A program made the position numbers and the translations under genes. Under the pieces are notes generated by a model. That model saw nothing but the letters and a program-made list of their open reading frames with translations, was not told the DNA's origin and did not search any database. 64,000 bases of DNA from Margaritispora aquatica (lineage: Eukaryota > Ascomycota > Leotiomycetes > Helotiales > Discinellaceae): contig VJWN01000003.1 of the NCBI GenBank assembly GCA_007644065.1, forward strand, positions 1,178,001-1,242,000. The letters run 5' to 3'. Shown here piece by piece: positions 12,014 to 23,611 of this stretch (position 1 is the stretch's first letter; the number at the start of each line of letters is the position of its first letter).

Positions 12014-12400
12014 ATGCCAGCACATATGAAGCGAGGAGACCAAGTACTGGCTTGCACCCAAACATCATTATTACACAAGGACGTGGTCACCAACAAATGC
12101 TGCACGAATATCCTAATTTGGCACGAAATGTCAAAAAGCTGATTCGCCCTGAGATCGCAACTTTCCAACATTTTACAGTGCAAAACTTGTATCACCAACA
12201 TTCCTGTCAGTGAGGACAGCATCAGGGCGGTCAAGACTCATCATAATCAGCTTCTAGATTCGATCAAACTCCGGGGCTGTGACGGGGAACTTCGTTCGCT
12301 CATCCGTATTACATGGCTATCAGTCTCCGAGATGACAATTGCGCACGGAGAGGTTTCGAGAAGGCTTGGAAGCCATTTCCTCGTGGCATGACAAGCATGT
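12014..12400 (+). pseudogene. Possible relic of a SET/MYND-domain protein gene
   Basis: A frame from ATG 12014 reads MPAHMKRGDQVLACTQTS and ends at TGA 12142. From about 12143 a different frame reads QCKTC, then VSEDSIRAVKTHHNQ and DGELRSLIRITWL up to a TGA near 12390. The order resembles SET/MYND proteins: an opening 'GD-VL' strand, then a zinc finger with CxxC, C-S-E-D-C and a spaced H pair, then a helical insert. Here the finger is broken, keeping CKTC and SED but lacking later cysteines, and the two parts are in different frames. I read it as a decayed gene; chance similarity remains possible. Confidence 0.28.
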
Positions 12401-13026
12401 TCTTATCATAGTCACCACGGGTAATCAAAGTATGAAACACTTATCCTGGTTGCAACGTGCCTTTTTCAAAAGATTTCTCTGTGCTTGGCTAACATGATGG
12501 AAAAAGAGCCGCTTCTGGCAGGTGGCGCCGTTAAGTATTGGCGATGGATCTTCTCACCGTGAGGATGGGGTTGGAGCAAGGTCTCAAAACACGCAAGAAC
12601 GGAGATGATCTTGCCGCTGCGTTTTGTTCTTTGGTAAATTGGATCTGAGATTTTTCTTTCGTTCACCACTCTACTCGTAACCCACTCGTGCTATACTAAC
12701 TCTCCCTTTACCACCATCAAGGACTATCAACCTCCGCAATATCAATATCTTAGATAAACACGCGTACAAGATCTTGCATTCAAGGATTGAATATTCCTTG
12801 ACTTGAGATCATGAGCCGGGGATACGCATCTGTTCAAGTGTGTGCCTCAATGAAGGGAAACTGGTATAGCATCAATTCGCAAACATGACTTCATCTGGAT
12901 TTGTGACGATGATACCTACGAAATGCTGTTGGCAGCCTTGTCAAATTATTGAATTCTATGGTGGGATGTTCTTTTTGATTTTCATGGCTCCTCAATATTC
13001 TGTTTTACCAAATTAACGGCTCCATT

Positions 13027-13952
13027 TCACGGCCACAATTCTTCCTTCTTCCATTCACCGAGCTCTCCATCACCATCTGGACCAACAAATGTATACTTCC
13101 ATCTTCGTGCCTTGTCCGGAACACTCAGGTCAATCTGCTCAACTTCATCCGGCTTGATGATTATCACACGGAAATTCTTCCTCGCGACTTTGTCTTGCAG
13201 GTCATTAACTTGCTGACCTAAGGACAAGGATGGATCCTCAGGAGGAATTGAAACACTGCTTCCAGGAATGGGATTCTGTTCCATGTCAGCAAGTCCATAT
13301 CAAAAGATGCCAACCATAAAAACAACAAATCTATAGAACCACGAACCTTGAAGCTTCCTCTCATACCAGGGGATAGGTTGCCAAAATGGGACGTGAGCTC
13401 AGTTGCCCAGCTCCATTTCTCTTTGCCCTCTTCCTTGACAACCCTCATCCTCTCCCCAACCTTACTTTTCACCGTCCGCGTCCCACTGCTCTCTTCTCCT
13501 TCTCCCTCAATGTCCTCACCGACCACATACGCATCGCCTCTCAGCCGCCACTGTGTCATAGTCTCCTTGACCCAGAACACAGCCTCGATAGGTCCTCCCC
13601 CTCCACTCCCCTGGCTCTGCTCCTCCTTCCCGTGACCTTGCGAGCTACCAAATATCTCTGGGATCTTTGCCATGCGCACATCAGTCGTGAGAGTGAGCAA
13701 GTCACTCTCATAAACACGCTCATTTTTTGGCCACGAGGAATCATAGTGCTTGTTCTCTGGTAGCTCACCCCACATGCCTCTGTAGACGCAATAGCGTGCT
13801 CGCGGCACATACGGCACAGGTGAGCCTTCTGGAGCTGCATGGAGAGACGTGAAGACGAATTCTGGAGATGGCATCTTAGCGATATGTGAGACGAAGAGAG
13901 GTCGCCATGGTGCTACGCCAGCGGAGGCGGGCGTGGTTGCTGTGGTGGACAT
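13027..13952 (-). CDS. Pyridoxamine 5'-phosphate oxidase-like FMN-binding protein (Alr4036 type)
   Basis: Predicted flavin-binding split-barrel protein of the pyridoxamine-phosphate oxidase superfamily, Alr4036 branch. The substrate of this branch in fungi is not settled. Exons 13952-13347 and 13275-13027 join at a GTTCGT...ACAG intron of 71 nt in phase 0, giving 284 residues. The N-terminal motif APWRPLFVSHIAKMP is followed by VPYVPRARYCVYRGMWGELP and SDLLTLTTDVRMAKIPEIF, the FMN-contact block. Then come PIEAVFWVKETMTQWRLRG and a C-terminal half rich in charged residues, ending with the WKYTFVGPDGDGEL segment. The ATG at 13952 gives the family's expected short leader. The adjacent upstream 1.2 kb is gene-free. 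Confidence 0.8.
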
Positions 13953-15152
13953 ATTGGCTGTGATGGTGCGAGCGAGTCGCTGGAGTCTGGAATGGGCTTG
14001 GGAAGCTATTGTGAAGGAGAGTCAATTGACGTCCTTTTCTCGTGAAAGAAGAGAATAAAGCCAAAGAAAAGGATTGGTTAATCAAGTGAAGATATATTGC
14101 TTGATTTACGACGATTATGGTCTGATATGCTATTATTTTTGAATGACGATTACAAACTACAGTAGCTTGCTTGAAGGAGGGGCAAGGCTCGGATGTAGCC
14201 TTACTCTGTCTCAACCATTTCTTTTCATTGATTGGTTAGAGCAGTCGAATGAATCTTGGTGTACTTCTAAGTCTGAGATAGCACTCTCTTAGTAAGAATT
14301 AATTCTGATCTTAATTTTGAGAGCTCGTCTCGGCAGCAATGGCAGCTCGATGGACTCCGGCTCTTTTGGTCTTCGTTCGGTTTGAGATGTGCCGAAGTGA
14401 CCGGTTCGGATGTGAGAAGCGAGCTTGGGGCTGCCAATGATGGTTCTTTCGAATTGATGGTTTCATTTTCCAGAAGGAGATGGGCTTATAATTCAGATTT
14501 GAGTTTCCTTACCTTCTTTGAATGTTCGTTGAAGGTAAATTGTCTTCTACACGCATCTGTCGAGTGTACCTAGTTAAGCGAACTGGGTGTACGGCTTATT
14601 CGGGGAGAGTCTTGGACTGCTTCTGTGATTCAATAAATGGTCCTGAGAGTATCTTGATTCTGTTGCGTTGAGTCAATTTAGATAGAGCTGATTATGCGTT
14701 ACGATTTATCTGTCGAGGAAGGCGGGAATCATATGCTCTTGTGCTCTCTTCATATCAGTGGAGTTGAATGCCAATTTGAATGAATAGTAACGCTTTGGTC
14801 TAGTGTAAGCTATTATGTTGATAACTCGAACATCGATCCTTTTTAATCCGTTATTTTTGTAGCTTAGATCCCAAGAATAACCAAAAACAAAAGCTGTGTG
14901 GAAGTGTTATACTTGGGAATCAATATCGCGACACATTGCTAGCTCACCAATGTTACTCGTATTTCAGAGTCAGATTGTATCAATTATATTTGTTCGATTA
15001 TTTTGAATATATTGATCAATCGAACAGAATTAGATTACGTAATACAAGGGCGAATTACATGTGTCTGCCCCATTAAGACCAAACATGTACTTATTTACCA
15101 TCTGGACAACCTATTGTGTATTACTAACCTAGTGCACTTGAGGTTAGGTCTA
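13953..15152. other. Intergenic, nothing recognised
   Basis: A 1.2-kb gap between two minus-strand genes. A few short frames occur, none with a domain. It presumably holds the promoter of the flavin-binding protein gene and the terminator of the nitrilase gene. Confidence 0.5.
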
Positions 15153-16350
15153 TCAAGGAAGAGGTGAAGTACTCTCCCCAGTACTAGCATCATACCCCGA
15201 AGCATAAGCATAAAGCGCCTTGATCAGCACCGTCTTCTTCGCAACAAACGTGCCCACGAGCTTGGGAATATAATACGGCCAACCATCCTCGATCTGCTGC
15301 AGCACACCCCAGGATTGCTCGCCATTCACGTTGTAAGATGCCGTGCTATGCGAGGTAGTAGTGTTGATAGAATGATACAGCATTGGCTGCGCATCATACG
15401 AAGCCGTTGCGTTGATCGTAGCGACATCGATTCCGGAGCCGGAAATCACTACTGCGTAGCCAATGCTCGTGAAGAGGGTAGTGGCTCCACTGTTGACAGC
15501 GTAGAGGCGAGCTGCTGCTGTGTTCACGCCGAAGTCTTCAAAGGCCAAGGCAGCAGGGTCATTGGCGTAGGTTTGGTAGGGCCAGGCACCGATGTGAAGA
15601 GTCTCGAGCTGGGCTTGCATGGGGAATGTCATTGTTGGATGGAAGTGCCTATGATATGTTAGCAAACATCACACATCAAAAGCATGTCGAACTCACTCCC
15701 AGCACTCAAGCATTCCCCACCGACCATAAGGCGTCTCAATAACTTTCAGATCAGACATAATTCCGTCGCTCCAGATATCACGTTCACCTCCTGAAGGACG
15801 GACTTTGTGTCTCGCGTGAAGAACCTCTCCACATGGCGAGATGAGAGCTTGTGCCATGTACAGCGATGAGTTGGTACGTTCCGAGAAGCCGAGGGAGACG
15901 TAGATCTTGTTGGTCTTGGCTGCTGAGAGGAGAGAGTGCCATTGTGCACTGCCTATCATAAGCGAGTTCTCCACATATTCATGGATGTGAGCTGCTATCC
16001 ATGCGTTGTCGTTGCCTTTGGGGTAGCTTGTCATGTCAGTCTAGGTTGCTGTTTCGAAAGATGTGGAAATCATACCCAGGGAACCAGGTCTCAGGGAACA
16101 CAACCAGATTCGCTCCATTTGCAGCAGCTTTTCCGATGAGGTCGATGCCATATGTTACTGTGGCATTGAGGTCGAGAGCAACGCCAGTCCAGTTCTTGTT
16201 AAGAATAGGAGAAGGCCAGTTGACCGGAGCAGCACGGACAAGAGCTACTGTCAAGTTGTTATAGTCAACTGTTGCTGTGGAGCTATTGACGGCTCTAGCT
16301 TCGGCAGCAAAAGCAACGCTGCCAAGAATTGTAACCAGACTGAAACGCAT
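15153..16350 (-). CDS. Secreted nitrilase/cyanide hydratase-like enzyme
   Basis: Carbon-nitrogen hydrolase expected to convert a nitrile to an acid or amide. Three exons, 16350-16076, 16026-15697 and 15648-15153, with 49- and 48-nt introns, give 366 residues. The catalytic triad is present: Glu87 in FPETWFPGY, Lys166 in RHKVRPS and Cys200 in LECWEHFHP. The regions around them match nitrilases rather than general amidases. Unusually, the protein begins with a hydrophobic leader (MRFSLVTILGSVAFAAEARA) that looks like a cleaved signal peptide, and it carries several N-x-S/T sequons, so it is probably secreted or vacuolar. A Zn2Cys6 factor gene starts 633 bp upstream on the other strand and may control it. 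The exact nitrile substrate is unknown. Confidence 0.88.
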
Positions 16351-16983
16351 GTTGGAGGAGGTTTGAAGAAGTCAGCTAGAAACAGGAACCGAGAGTGCAG
16401 TACTGAAGAGCATTCTATGAAGGACAAGGACGAGATATATACTTCCAGTTCAAAGTCTGGAAGTGATTTGAACCCCCATTTACCGATTGCCAAGACTAAG
16501 CAGAAACTCCACTCGGGCAGACTATGATAGAAGCCTTGACTACATAGTTTCTATCCAATCTTCGAAAGATAATCATATACCCTGCGAAGCTCCTCCGAAT
16601 AACTGTGTATCTTTGCGGAAACATTCATTCCACGAGATTCAGACGCCGGCTCAGATACCGAGAAAACTGGAACTCCTGATGCCACCTGCATATCCGAGAT
16701 TTAAGCTTGATGAAACGATTCGTCATCGCTTAGATAGATGAGTTGGTTGGTGTTTGCAGAATTGAAAAGACTGATAACTATAAGAAGTCCACAAGAAAGC
16801 TATCGTTGCGGAAGTCATCAAGCCGCAACGGAACAGTGGTGATTGGTGAGAAAGAAGGTTTATTATGGGTCGGCCTAGAACATGACGACCACCATTAATC
16901 ATACATGATAGAACCCCTTCTAAGAACTCCAACATTTGATACTGAATTTGAAAGTCCCAATAAATGCTGCACAGGAGGTTGTA
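16351..16983. promoter_or_regulatory. Shared divergent promoter region, nitrilase and Zn2Cys6 factor
   Basis: The 633 bp between the two start codons must hold both promoters. I see no strong inverted CGG pair that would name the factor's own binding site, so regulation is inferred from layout only. Confidence 0.4.
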
Positions 16984-19196
16984 ATGGAAAACAAATCGAC
17001 GACTAAAAGGGCAAAGAGAACACAGATTGCATGCTTCGAGTGTAGGAAGAACAAAAGAAAGGCTAGACTCTACCGCCTTGGAATTCCGAGTTAGAAATAT
17101 ATAAAAAGGCTGATCATGCTTTAGTGTGGGGGAGAGTCTCCATCATGTACGCTGTGCACCAAATCCGGGAAGACCTGTGGATATCCATCTGAAAATACAC
17201 CTCGCAAGTAAGTGGGTATATGGTGCTATTGCTTAGGTAAACCTCGCTGATCATATATCAGGCGCAAATACTGGGACGAAGACTATGTCCATAGCTTGGA
17301 ACGTCAACTTGAGACCTTACAAGAGCTTATTCAAGACCTGAAAAGGCAGCTTGAAGCAGTGAACAATAACAAGCCAGATGAAAATGCACAAAGCCAGGGT
17401 CGGATTTTCGAGTCTGAAAGCTTACCCGGGATGAACGAGGACCACGATCCTAGCAATGATCTTTATGAGAAGCATAGTGACAGGTCCAAGCTTGCTGTTG
17501 ACGAACTGAGCTCGCTGATGCTGAAGATGGACGTCAGAGATGTTGGAGAACCTTGTTTTTCAATCCCATCAGTTGCCATCGAGGCTTTGATGAAGCAAAG
17601 CCCCCAATCTTGTGATCTTGGGCTCGAGATAGAATATATTGAGCGAGAGAGATGCCTGCCGCTCAATGTGCAACCCAGCGAAGAGCAATCTCATCTTGTA
17701 GCCTTATTCCTCCAGCAGTTCAATCCATACCATCAGTTCTTGGACCCACGCCACGCTGACGTTGATCACACGTCTGAGCAGCCTGACGTCAGGTTTCTTT
17801 GCAACGCAGTATATGCAGTGGGAGCTCATTTCTCGACGGGAGGGCTTCGAGACCACAGGATAAAAGAGTACTCCTCTCAAGCAGCGAATCTCGCAATGCA
17901 AAGCTGTGGCCAATGCCCCGGAGCGGCATCGATCAAAGGCCTCTCGTTGATGTGCTGGGTGGAGATGATGTCTGGCAACGAAAATCTCGCTTGGATATAT
18001 AACAGTAAACCTCGAGTCGCTTCTATACAGCGCATATTTGCTAACTGTATAATTTGTAGCGATCGCAACGGGAATGATCTTGTCTCTCGGCTTCCATGTT
18101 ACAGCACTTGAAAAGTTCTCCACGGTAGGTCAATCCGAAATGACAGATGAGATATCAACTCGAGTGCGCACATTCTGGGCGTATTTCTCCGTCGATCGGT
18201 ACGTTGTTTTAAGCCGCTGAGAGAGACTTATTGACATAGAACGCCAGAATAGCCACCTCAATCATGGGACTGAATTGCACAATCCCATGGCGTCGTGTAA
18301 GAGCTCGACGATTTACTGCCATTTTGCCCTCAGCAGTCACTGTCCAAGAGATATCTTTCGATCATCAGTATCAGATGTGGCATCTTTGGGACTCGGTCAT
18401 GGACCAAGTGCATGCATTTGCGTGGAACGAAATCTCGAACTCGGAAAGACAAAGGCTTGTTCTCCAAGCTCATCAAGCACTTCAAGTCTTCCATAAGAAC
18501 ATCCCAAGCGAGCTTGCCATAAGAAAGCAGCATATGCCGCCCTCTGCGATATTGTACCACATAGCGTATCACACCGCAGTCCTGCTAACCTACCGTCCCC
18601 TGCTGAATGCAGAAAGAGGCAGCACCGTGATGAAACTTGCGTTGCAAACAACGAGCGTGGCAGCTACTTCTGTATCTCGATTGCTGAGACGTTTTCGCTC
18701 TTCTGCTCAACCGGCCGACATCGCACCACCGCAGATCATCGGCTATATCCTAAGTGCGGCAATAATCCATTTGCTGAATGCAACATCGAGTGATAAATCC
18801 CGAAGAGGAAAGCAGGCCGCTGCCGCACTACAGGCGTGTATGGAAGCGCTTGAGGACATGCGAGGCATCTGGGAACACAGAGTGAACAAGGCTATCGGTC
18901 TCATCAAAGGACTGGCACGGCGATGGGCCGTGGTATGGGCACTTCCTATGCGATTTAGCTCTTTTGAGGCGCACATTGGTGCACGGGAATTCAGCCATGA
19001 GGATGGAGATATGGTTTTAAACCCTCATCCCGCTGAAGCAGATATGCCTGATCTGTTTGGAGAATCTGACTTGGACTTTTGGGAACGATTGGAGGTGACA
19101 AACTTACCTATGGATGACATCTCGATGGTGCAATTCTCTGACGATGCAAAGGCACTCGACTGGCTGTACAACTACGAACATGCAGAATTATCATAG
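16984..19196 (+). CDS. Zn2Cys6 transcription factor with fungal-specific TF domain
   Basis: Probable pathway-specific regulator. Five exons: 16984-17061, 17125-17207, 17262-18004, 18060-18198 and 18248-19196, 663 residues. The binuclear zinc cluster is complete: Cys17, 20, 27, 34, 37 and 44, with the expected basic segment RKNKRK. A coiled coil follows (HSLERQLETLQELIQDLKRQ), then a fungal_trans middle domain with AIATGM-like and FWAYFSVDR motifs spread over exons 4-5. The first intron interrupts the zinc cluster just before Cys27 and uses GC instead of GT at its donor (AAAG/GCTAGA); no GT alternative keeps the cluster. The gene is divergent from the nitrilase gene, which makes that enzyme a likely target. 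If the GC intron is not spliced, the protein loses its DNA-binding domain. Confidence 0.82.
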
Positions 19197-19443
19197 TGTT
19201 GAACAATCAGATCTGCTTGTTTCTTAAGCCTAAAATTGGGATTTTGTTAGCAATGTAGGCACTTGCCATCCGCATTCAATCTTGAACAGCATCTCGTAAA
19301 CGAATGTAGGTATCACATAACAACAGGATATGCAGCAGAAGGCTCAACTGGTATCTTATTCCCTGTCATGTAGTTCTACAACCAATCCACAGTACTCCAA
19401 CCTTCCAACCTCCCAATACCGAACGCCATGTATATCTTATTCA

Positions 19444-22047
19444 TTACTCTGTCATCCCAGTCATAACCTCCGGAGCATCGTGCCATTCCTCCTGTGATCC
19501 CTCAGGACTCAACATACTCCCAATGCTACTCAGTCTCTTAATGCGCTCATTCGGTGTCAAAGGTCTATCAACGACTATTGTTTCCTCGACTTCAATTGAT
19601 GCTGTGACTTGAGAGAGAGGAGGAAGTCCAAGAGGACTTGGTACTGGTCCAGTGTCCACCACGATCGAATCCGCCGTCGGTGACCGCGCTGCAGCCCTTG
19701 TTCCATAGCTATGATTAATTGCTCTCGAGACGACAGTCTTCATGTTCTTCGGAGTATGTACAGGTATCGTAAGCCCTTTCGGCGGTAAATTTATCAGATC
19801 CATTCCCATCTTCCCGAGTGGCCATTCCTTAAACCCTCCACCCAAATTCGGAAAATGGTTAAAGGCACCAAAATCGAATGGCGTGAGATATGAGGGGAGG
19901 TTTCCAGGTAGTTCTCGGAACGGCTGCCGAAGCTCAGGAGGAAGGGGGGGAAGTCCGGGTGCTTTCTCACGAAGCTTTTGCCACATGTCACTGACCATGT
20001 ATGCCTGATTGTTTGTGTCCTCATCAAGTTTCAGAGGAATTGAAGGGCGCTTAGGCAGCTTGATATCTGCGAAAACTGGTTGAGTGGCTAACTTTGACAC
20101 TGGTTTAGAGATCCTCTTCTTTGCGGGTGGTTTCTTAACTGGCACAGGCTCTGGCTCCACTTCGATCACAGACGCATTGGAATATCGATTCAAGTAGGGC
20201 CAATACTGAGATCTTTTGCCCGGTCGACCATCCACGTCTTTCGCCTTGATAAGTGTGTCAAGGATCCTGAATGTAATGAAGACCCCATTGACCTTATCGT
20301 CCCGAATCGCTTGAGGACGTTTCCTAGGGGCAGATGAAGGTGTAGAAGAAGGCGTAGAAGAAGGTGCAGAAGTAGGAGCAGCAGAACGTTCAACTGCTGA
20401 GACTCTTCTCTCTGGTGCTTTGGATATTGTGGTTTTGGGTTTTGGCGGCAAACCCCAGATATCAGGTCGCCGTTCTTTCAGATCTAGAACCCATTCGTCG
20501 CAATCGATTTCAATCCAGTAATCAATCACGTCTCCCCATATACTCTCCGGCGGCTTCGTTCTATTGACAAATATCACTTTCCCTCCCCGAGCATGAACTG
20601 CCTTCGCAAACTCTCTCAGCATGACTTTCAGACCATGAACCTTTAGACTCGTGCCCATGATTAAAAGAACATCAAGCGCGAGACCCAAATCATTTGTAAG
20701 AAGCTGCCCCATTATAGTGGCGTGTGGGTGCTCCTCTCCATACAATACGATGTCTGGTCTGAGCCGCCCAATGGCCAATCCTCTTCGACCGTTGGTGGTT
20801 CTCTTGGCATTTGCTTCAACGCAGAAGGGACAATCTGGGGCTGTGCCGGAGAGTGTGATTGCTTCTCTCTCCCCTTCATCCCAGTCGGATAGTTTAGAGC
20901 AGATGTTGCATCGTAGCCTTGCGAGAGTTCCGTGGAGTGGCACAGATTCACATCCTCGGATCTGATCGAGATCGCATCCAGCTCCAGAGATCTTCTTGGC
21001 CTTGGTTGATCGATTGCCTGGCCCATGAGACATATCTCCAGACAAGCCAGCAAGCTGTTCCAACATGTCAATGTTTTGAGTATAGTTTCGTACCAAGCGT
21101 CCGCCATCTCTTAAAACAGATAGAAACTTGTGAGTTTCAGTGACTTCTTTGACGTCTAAGACACGTTTTCTGAGGGATGATATGAACATGTAAAACACTG
21201 AGGTGGTGAAGGCGTCACTCCAGACCATAGAATCAAAGAGATCTCTTCCTTTGAGGTTAGGTAGACTGCGAGAATTCTGTGATGATTGCGTGTTCGTCGA
21301 AGTCGATGAGGTTGAAGATTCTTCTTGTTGAAGAACAGGTGGTGGAGATGATACAACAATACTGCTCTCGACTTCTGGATCCGTTGAAGCGACAACTATT
21401 TTTTCTGCGGGTCCTGAGGGAAGCTTTCTTCGTGAACTTCGTCGAGGTGAAGATGGAACCTCCTTTGCTTTGGGTTCTTCTTTTAGATGTTCGCTCCCAG
21501 GCTCGGGAGTAAATGAAGGACAACTAGACAGAGAACTAACGTCTGAGAGGTTGGTTGGCGAGCTTGCTCGTGAACTTGATGATGTTGTGTTGGTGGATCT
21601 CGAACCTGACGAGGGTCGGTTTTGTTCCGAGTCAACACTCGTCGCCGTGGTCGTGGTCGAATTTAGGGAGGGAATTTCCTCATCTATCACGTCTACAACT
21701 TGACCATCTGGTGCGACTACTTCGTAGTACCATTGCTTCCGCTTTTTCTTTGGTCGATCATCAATGTCAAATGTGTTCTGATGTTGCCAAGGTGGATTAA
21801 GCAGAGCTGCATCATACTGAGCTTGAATGAGGGAGTATAGCCCATCCTCTGAGCGGAAGTCCTGCATGCTGTATTAGTCTTCATCATAAACTTTTATATT
21901 AAGACATCAATTTCCACCTACTGGTATACCGCAGTTGGTACTAATTCCTGCACCAGTTACCACCAGAATTTTCCGGGATTTGCCCAGATCATCTGCAACA
22001 TCCTGTAGCTCCTGAGAAGATTGTGCAGTGACATGTTTTGTTGGCAT
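19444..22047 (-). CDS. Sirtuin, NAD-dependent protein deacetylase (Hst3/Hst4 type)
   Basis: NAD-dependent deacetylase; Hst3/Hst4-type sirtuins remove the acetyl group from histone H3 lysine 56. Exons 22047-21922 and 21861-19444 join at a 60-nt intron, 847 residues. Visible core motifs in order: GAGISTNCGIPDFRSEDG at residues 32-49, TQNID near 303, the catalytic His in VPLHG near 352, zinc cysteines C-x2-C near 360/363 and 386/389, then RPDIVLYGE and LLIMGTSLKVHG. About 160 low-complexity, Ser/Thr-rich residues are inserted between the nucleotide-binding start and the GRDLFDS helix, and the last ~350 residues are a long, mostly disordered tail. Both are typical of the larger fungal Hst3/4 group. 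The start ATG at 22047 gives a short leader before the Rossmann strand, as expected. Confidence 0.88.
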
Positions 22048-23076
22048 TGTGACAGTTTCACACAGCTTTCCTCCTTTGCCCGTATCTCGTTCTGGTCCCT
22101 CACGACTCTCTATGCTATTCTCAAGAAGGCACTGCCAGTAACATCAAGTGTCAGGATAAAATTCCAGAAGTAAGAAGTCTTTCTTGTCTCTGCTCAATTG
22201 ATCCCCCACACTCGGAGAGGAATAATTTGAACAAGCTTTGAGCAATCTACAATATCTTTTCGCTTTGACAGATTTGGTTCTGAAACGAAAAGCACACCAG
22301 CTAGAGTTTTTACAGCTCTACCAACAAGGTCATCTGATACACAGATTCAGTGGCCTTCTCTAGTACAGACTGCCATCTGCCATGTAATAACAGCCACTGC
22401 TTGTCGTTCAATGGTTCTTGTTCCGTGTCGCAGCCAAATTATGTTCCAAGAAGTCTAGATTCAGCAGTATGTCTAGTTTCTTGTCCGTCGCGTCTGAATC
22501 TTTGATAACAAGTGATTTGGCGTCGCAGGTTCAATCGGACAGATTTGCGATCAAAGAGTCGTGGAGCAATGATCGAGGGCGTCTTCGGCGCGATGGGTGT
22601 GACGTGGTGGAGAACCTATACTGGGGATAAAACAATTTTGGTTCGGAAGGCGATGGCAGATTGTGATGTTTTCAAGCTCTGATGGAGGATATGTCATGTG
22701 TCACTCCTCAATGCGTTTAGGATTCACAGAATCTTTCGAGGCTGATATGGAGGTTGGATTGGGATTGACTTCATCAAGTCGCGTCTGAGTTGAAGTGGCA
22801 GAGAATGGACTTTGATGTTTACCTTACCCCAATCTACATCGAATAGGATGTCATCCTCAGCTCACCGCCTCGACCCACTTCGGTTAAATGTTTATTCCAT
22901 TCCGACCACTAAGTCACGACCCCAGCTTAGCCTCTTCGCCTAAAGGTCTGATGAATATCTTCAACCCACCAAGTAGTCTCATCTCACTCAAGACGCCATG
23001 TCAAGAAGCGTATCGATATTGCTGTTATTGCAATTATTTGATACTCATGGGTGCCTCCTCTAAGCAATCTATTAAT

Positions 23077-23108
<32 letters not shown>

Positions 23109-23611
23109 CTTGGATGTGCAAGCTGGTTTGGCACATTTAAGAGGTGGTGCTTTCACCTATGTCCGATCCTCTGTCCGATCCTACTGAACTTCTGTTTGAC
23201 GAAAGTGATAGAATTCGCCTCAATGCAAAATTGGCAAGATCTTATACGGAAAGTTACCCGAAGCAAGTGCTCTGCCCTTACGTGGATATCTAACCCCGCA
23301 AGTTGCTTCCCGGTGCTTGAATTCAACCTCGGGTTCATCTTTAGGCGCCCAGTGGTGTGCTGTATGCACGATATTTAATGCATATGAAAAGTTGCAGGTT
23401 TTGGCACGGGTTGCCATTTCGAGCAATCCGATATGTCGCCTGACTTGCCCCTCGGTTACGAGCTGTTACATGCTGCACTGCATGATCGGGTCTCTAGAGA
23501 CGTCAAAATGCGTAGCTCTTCGTGATTGACAGTAGTCAGTACTTAGGCAGGATTTTGTGTTTGTCTTTCTCTTTTTGGAAAGAAGTTGTTGTTCAAAAGT
23601 AATCCTTAAAC
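22048..23611. other. Divergent intergenic region with a 30-base T tract
   Basis: 1.56 kb between the sirtuin start and the monooxygenase start. It carries an uninterrupted run of 30 T (23079-23108). Small frames at 22418 and 22888 show no domain. Confidence 0.5.
23079..23108. repeat. Poly(dT) tract, 30 bases
   Basis: A pure T run (A on the other strand), 504 bp upstream of the monooxygenase ATG. Such tracts exclude nucleosomes and are common in fungal promoters; a retro-element or cDNA tail is possible, but nothing else supports one. Confidence 0.9.

Larger units (their letters stand above)
10432..13026. other. Long intergenic region with a small repeat and a possible gene relic
   Basis: A 2.6-kb gap. 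Short frames at 10749-11127 and 11597-11939 lack domains or plausible starts. It contains a 10-bp repeat at 11479-11508 and a possible SET/MYND relic at 12014-12400, each listed separately. Otherwise no gene is visible. Confidence 0.5.
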
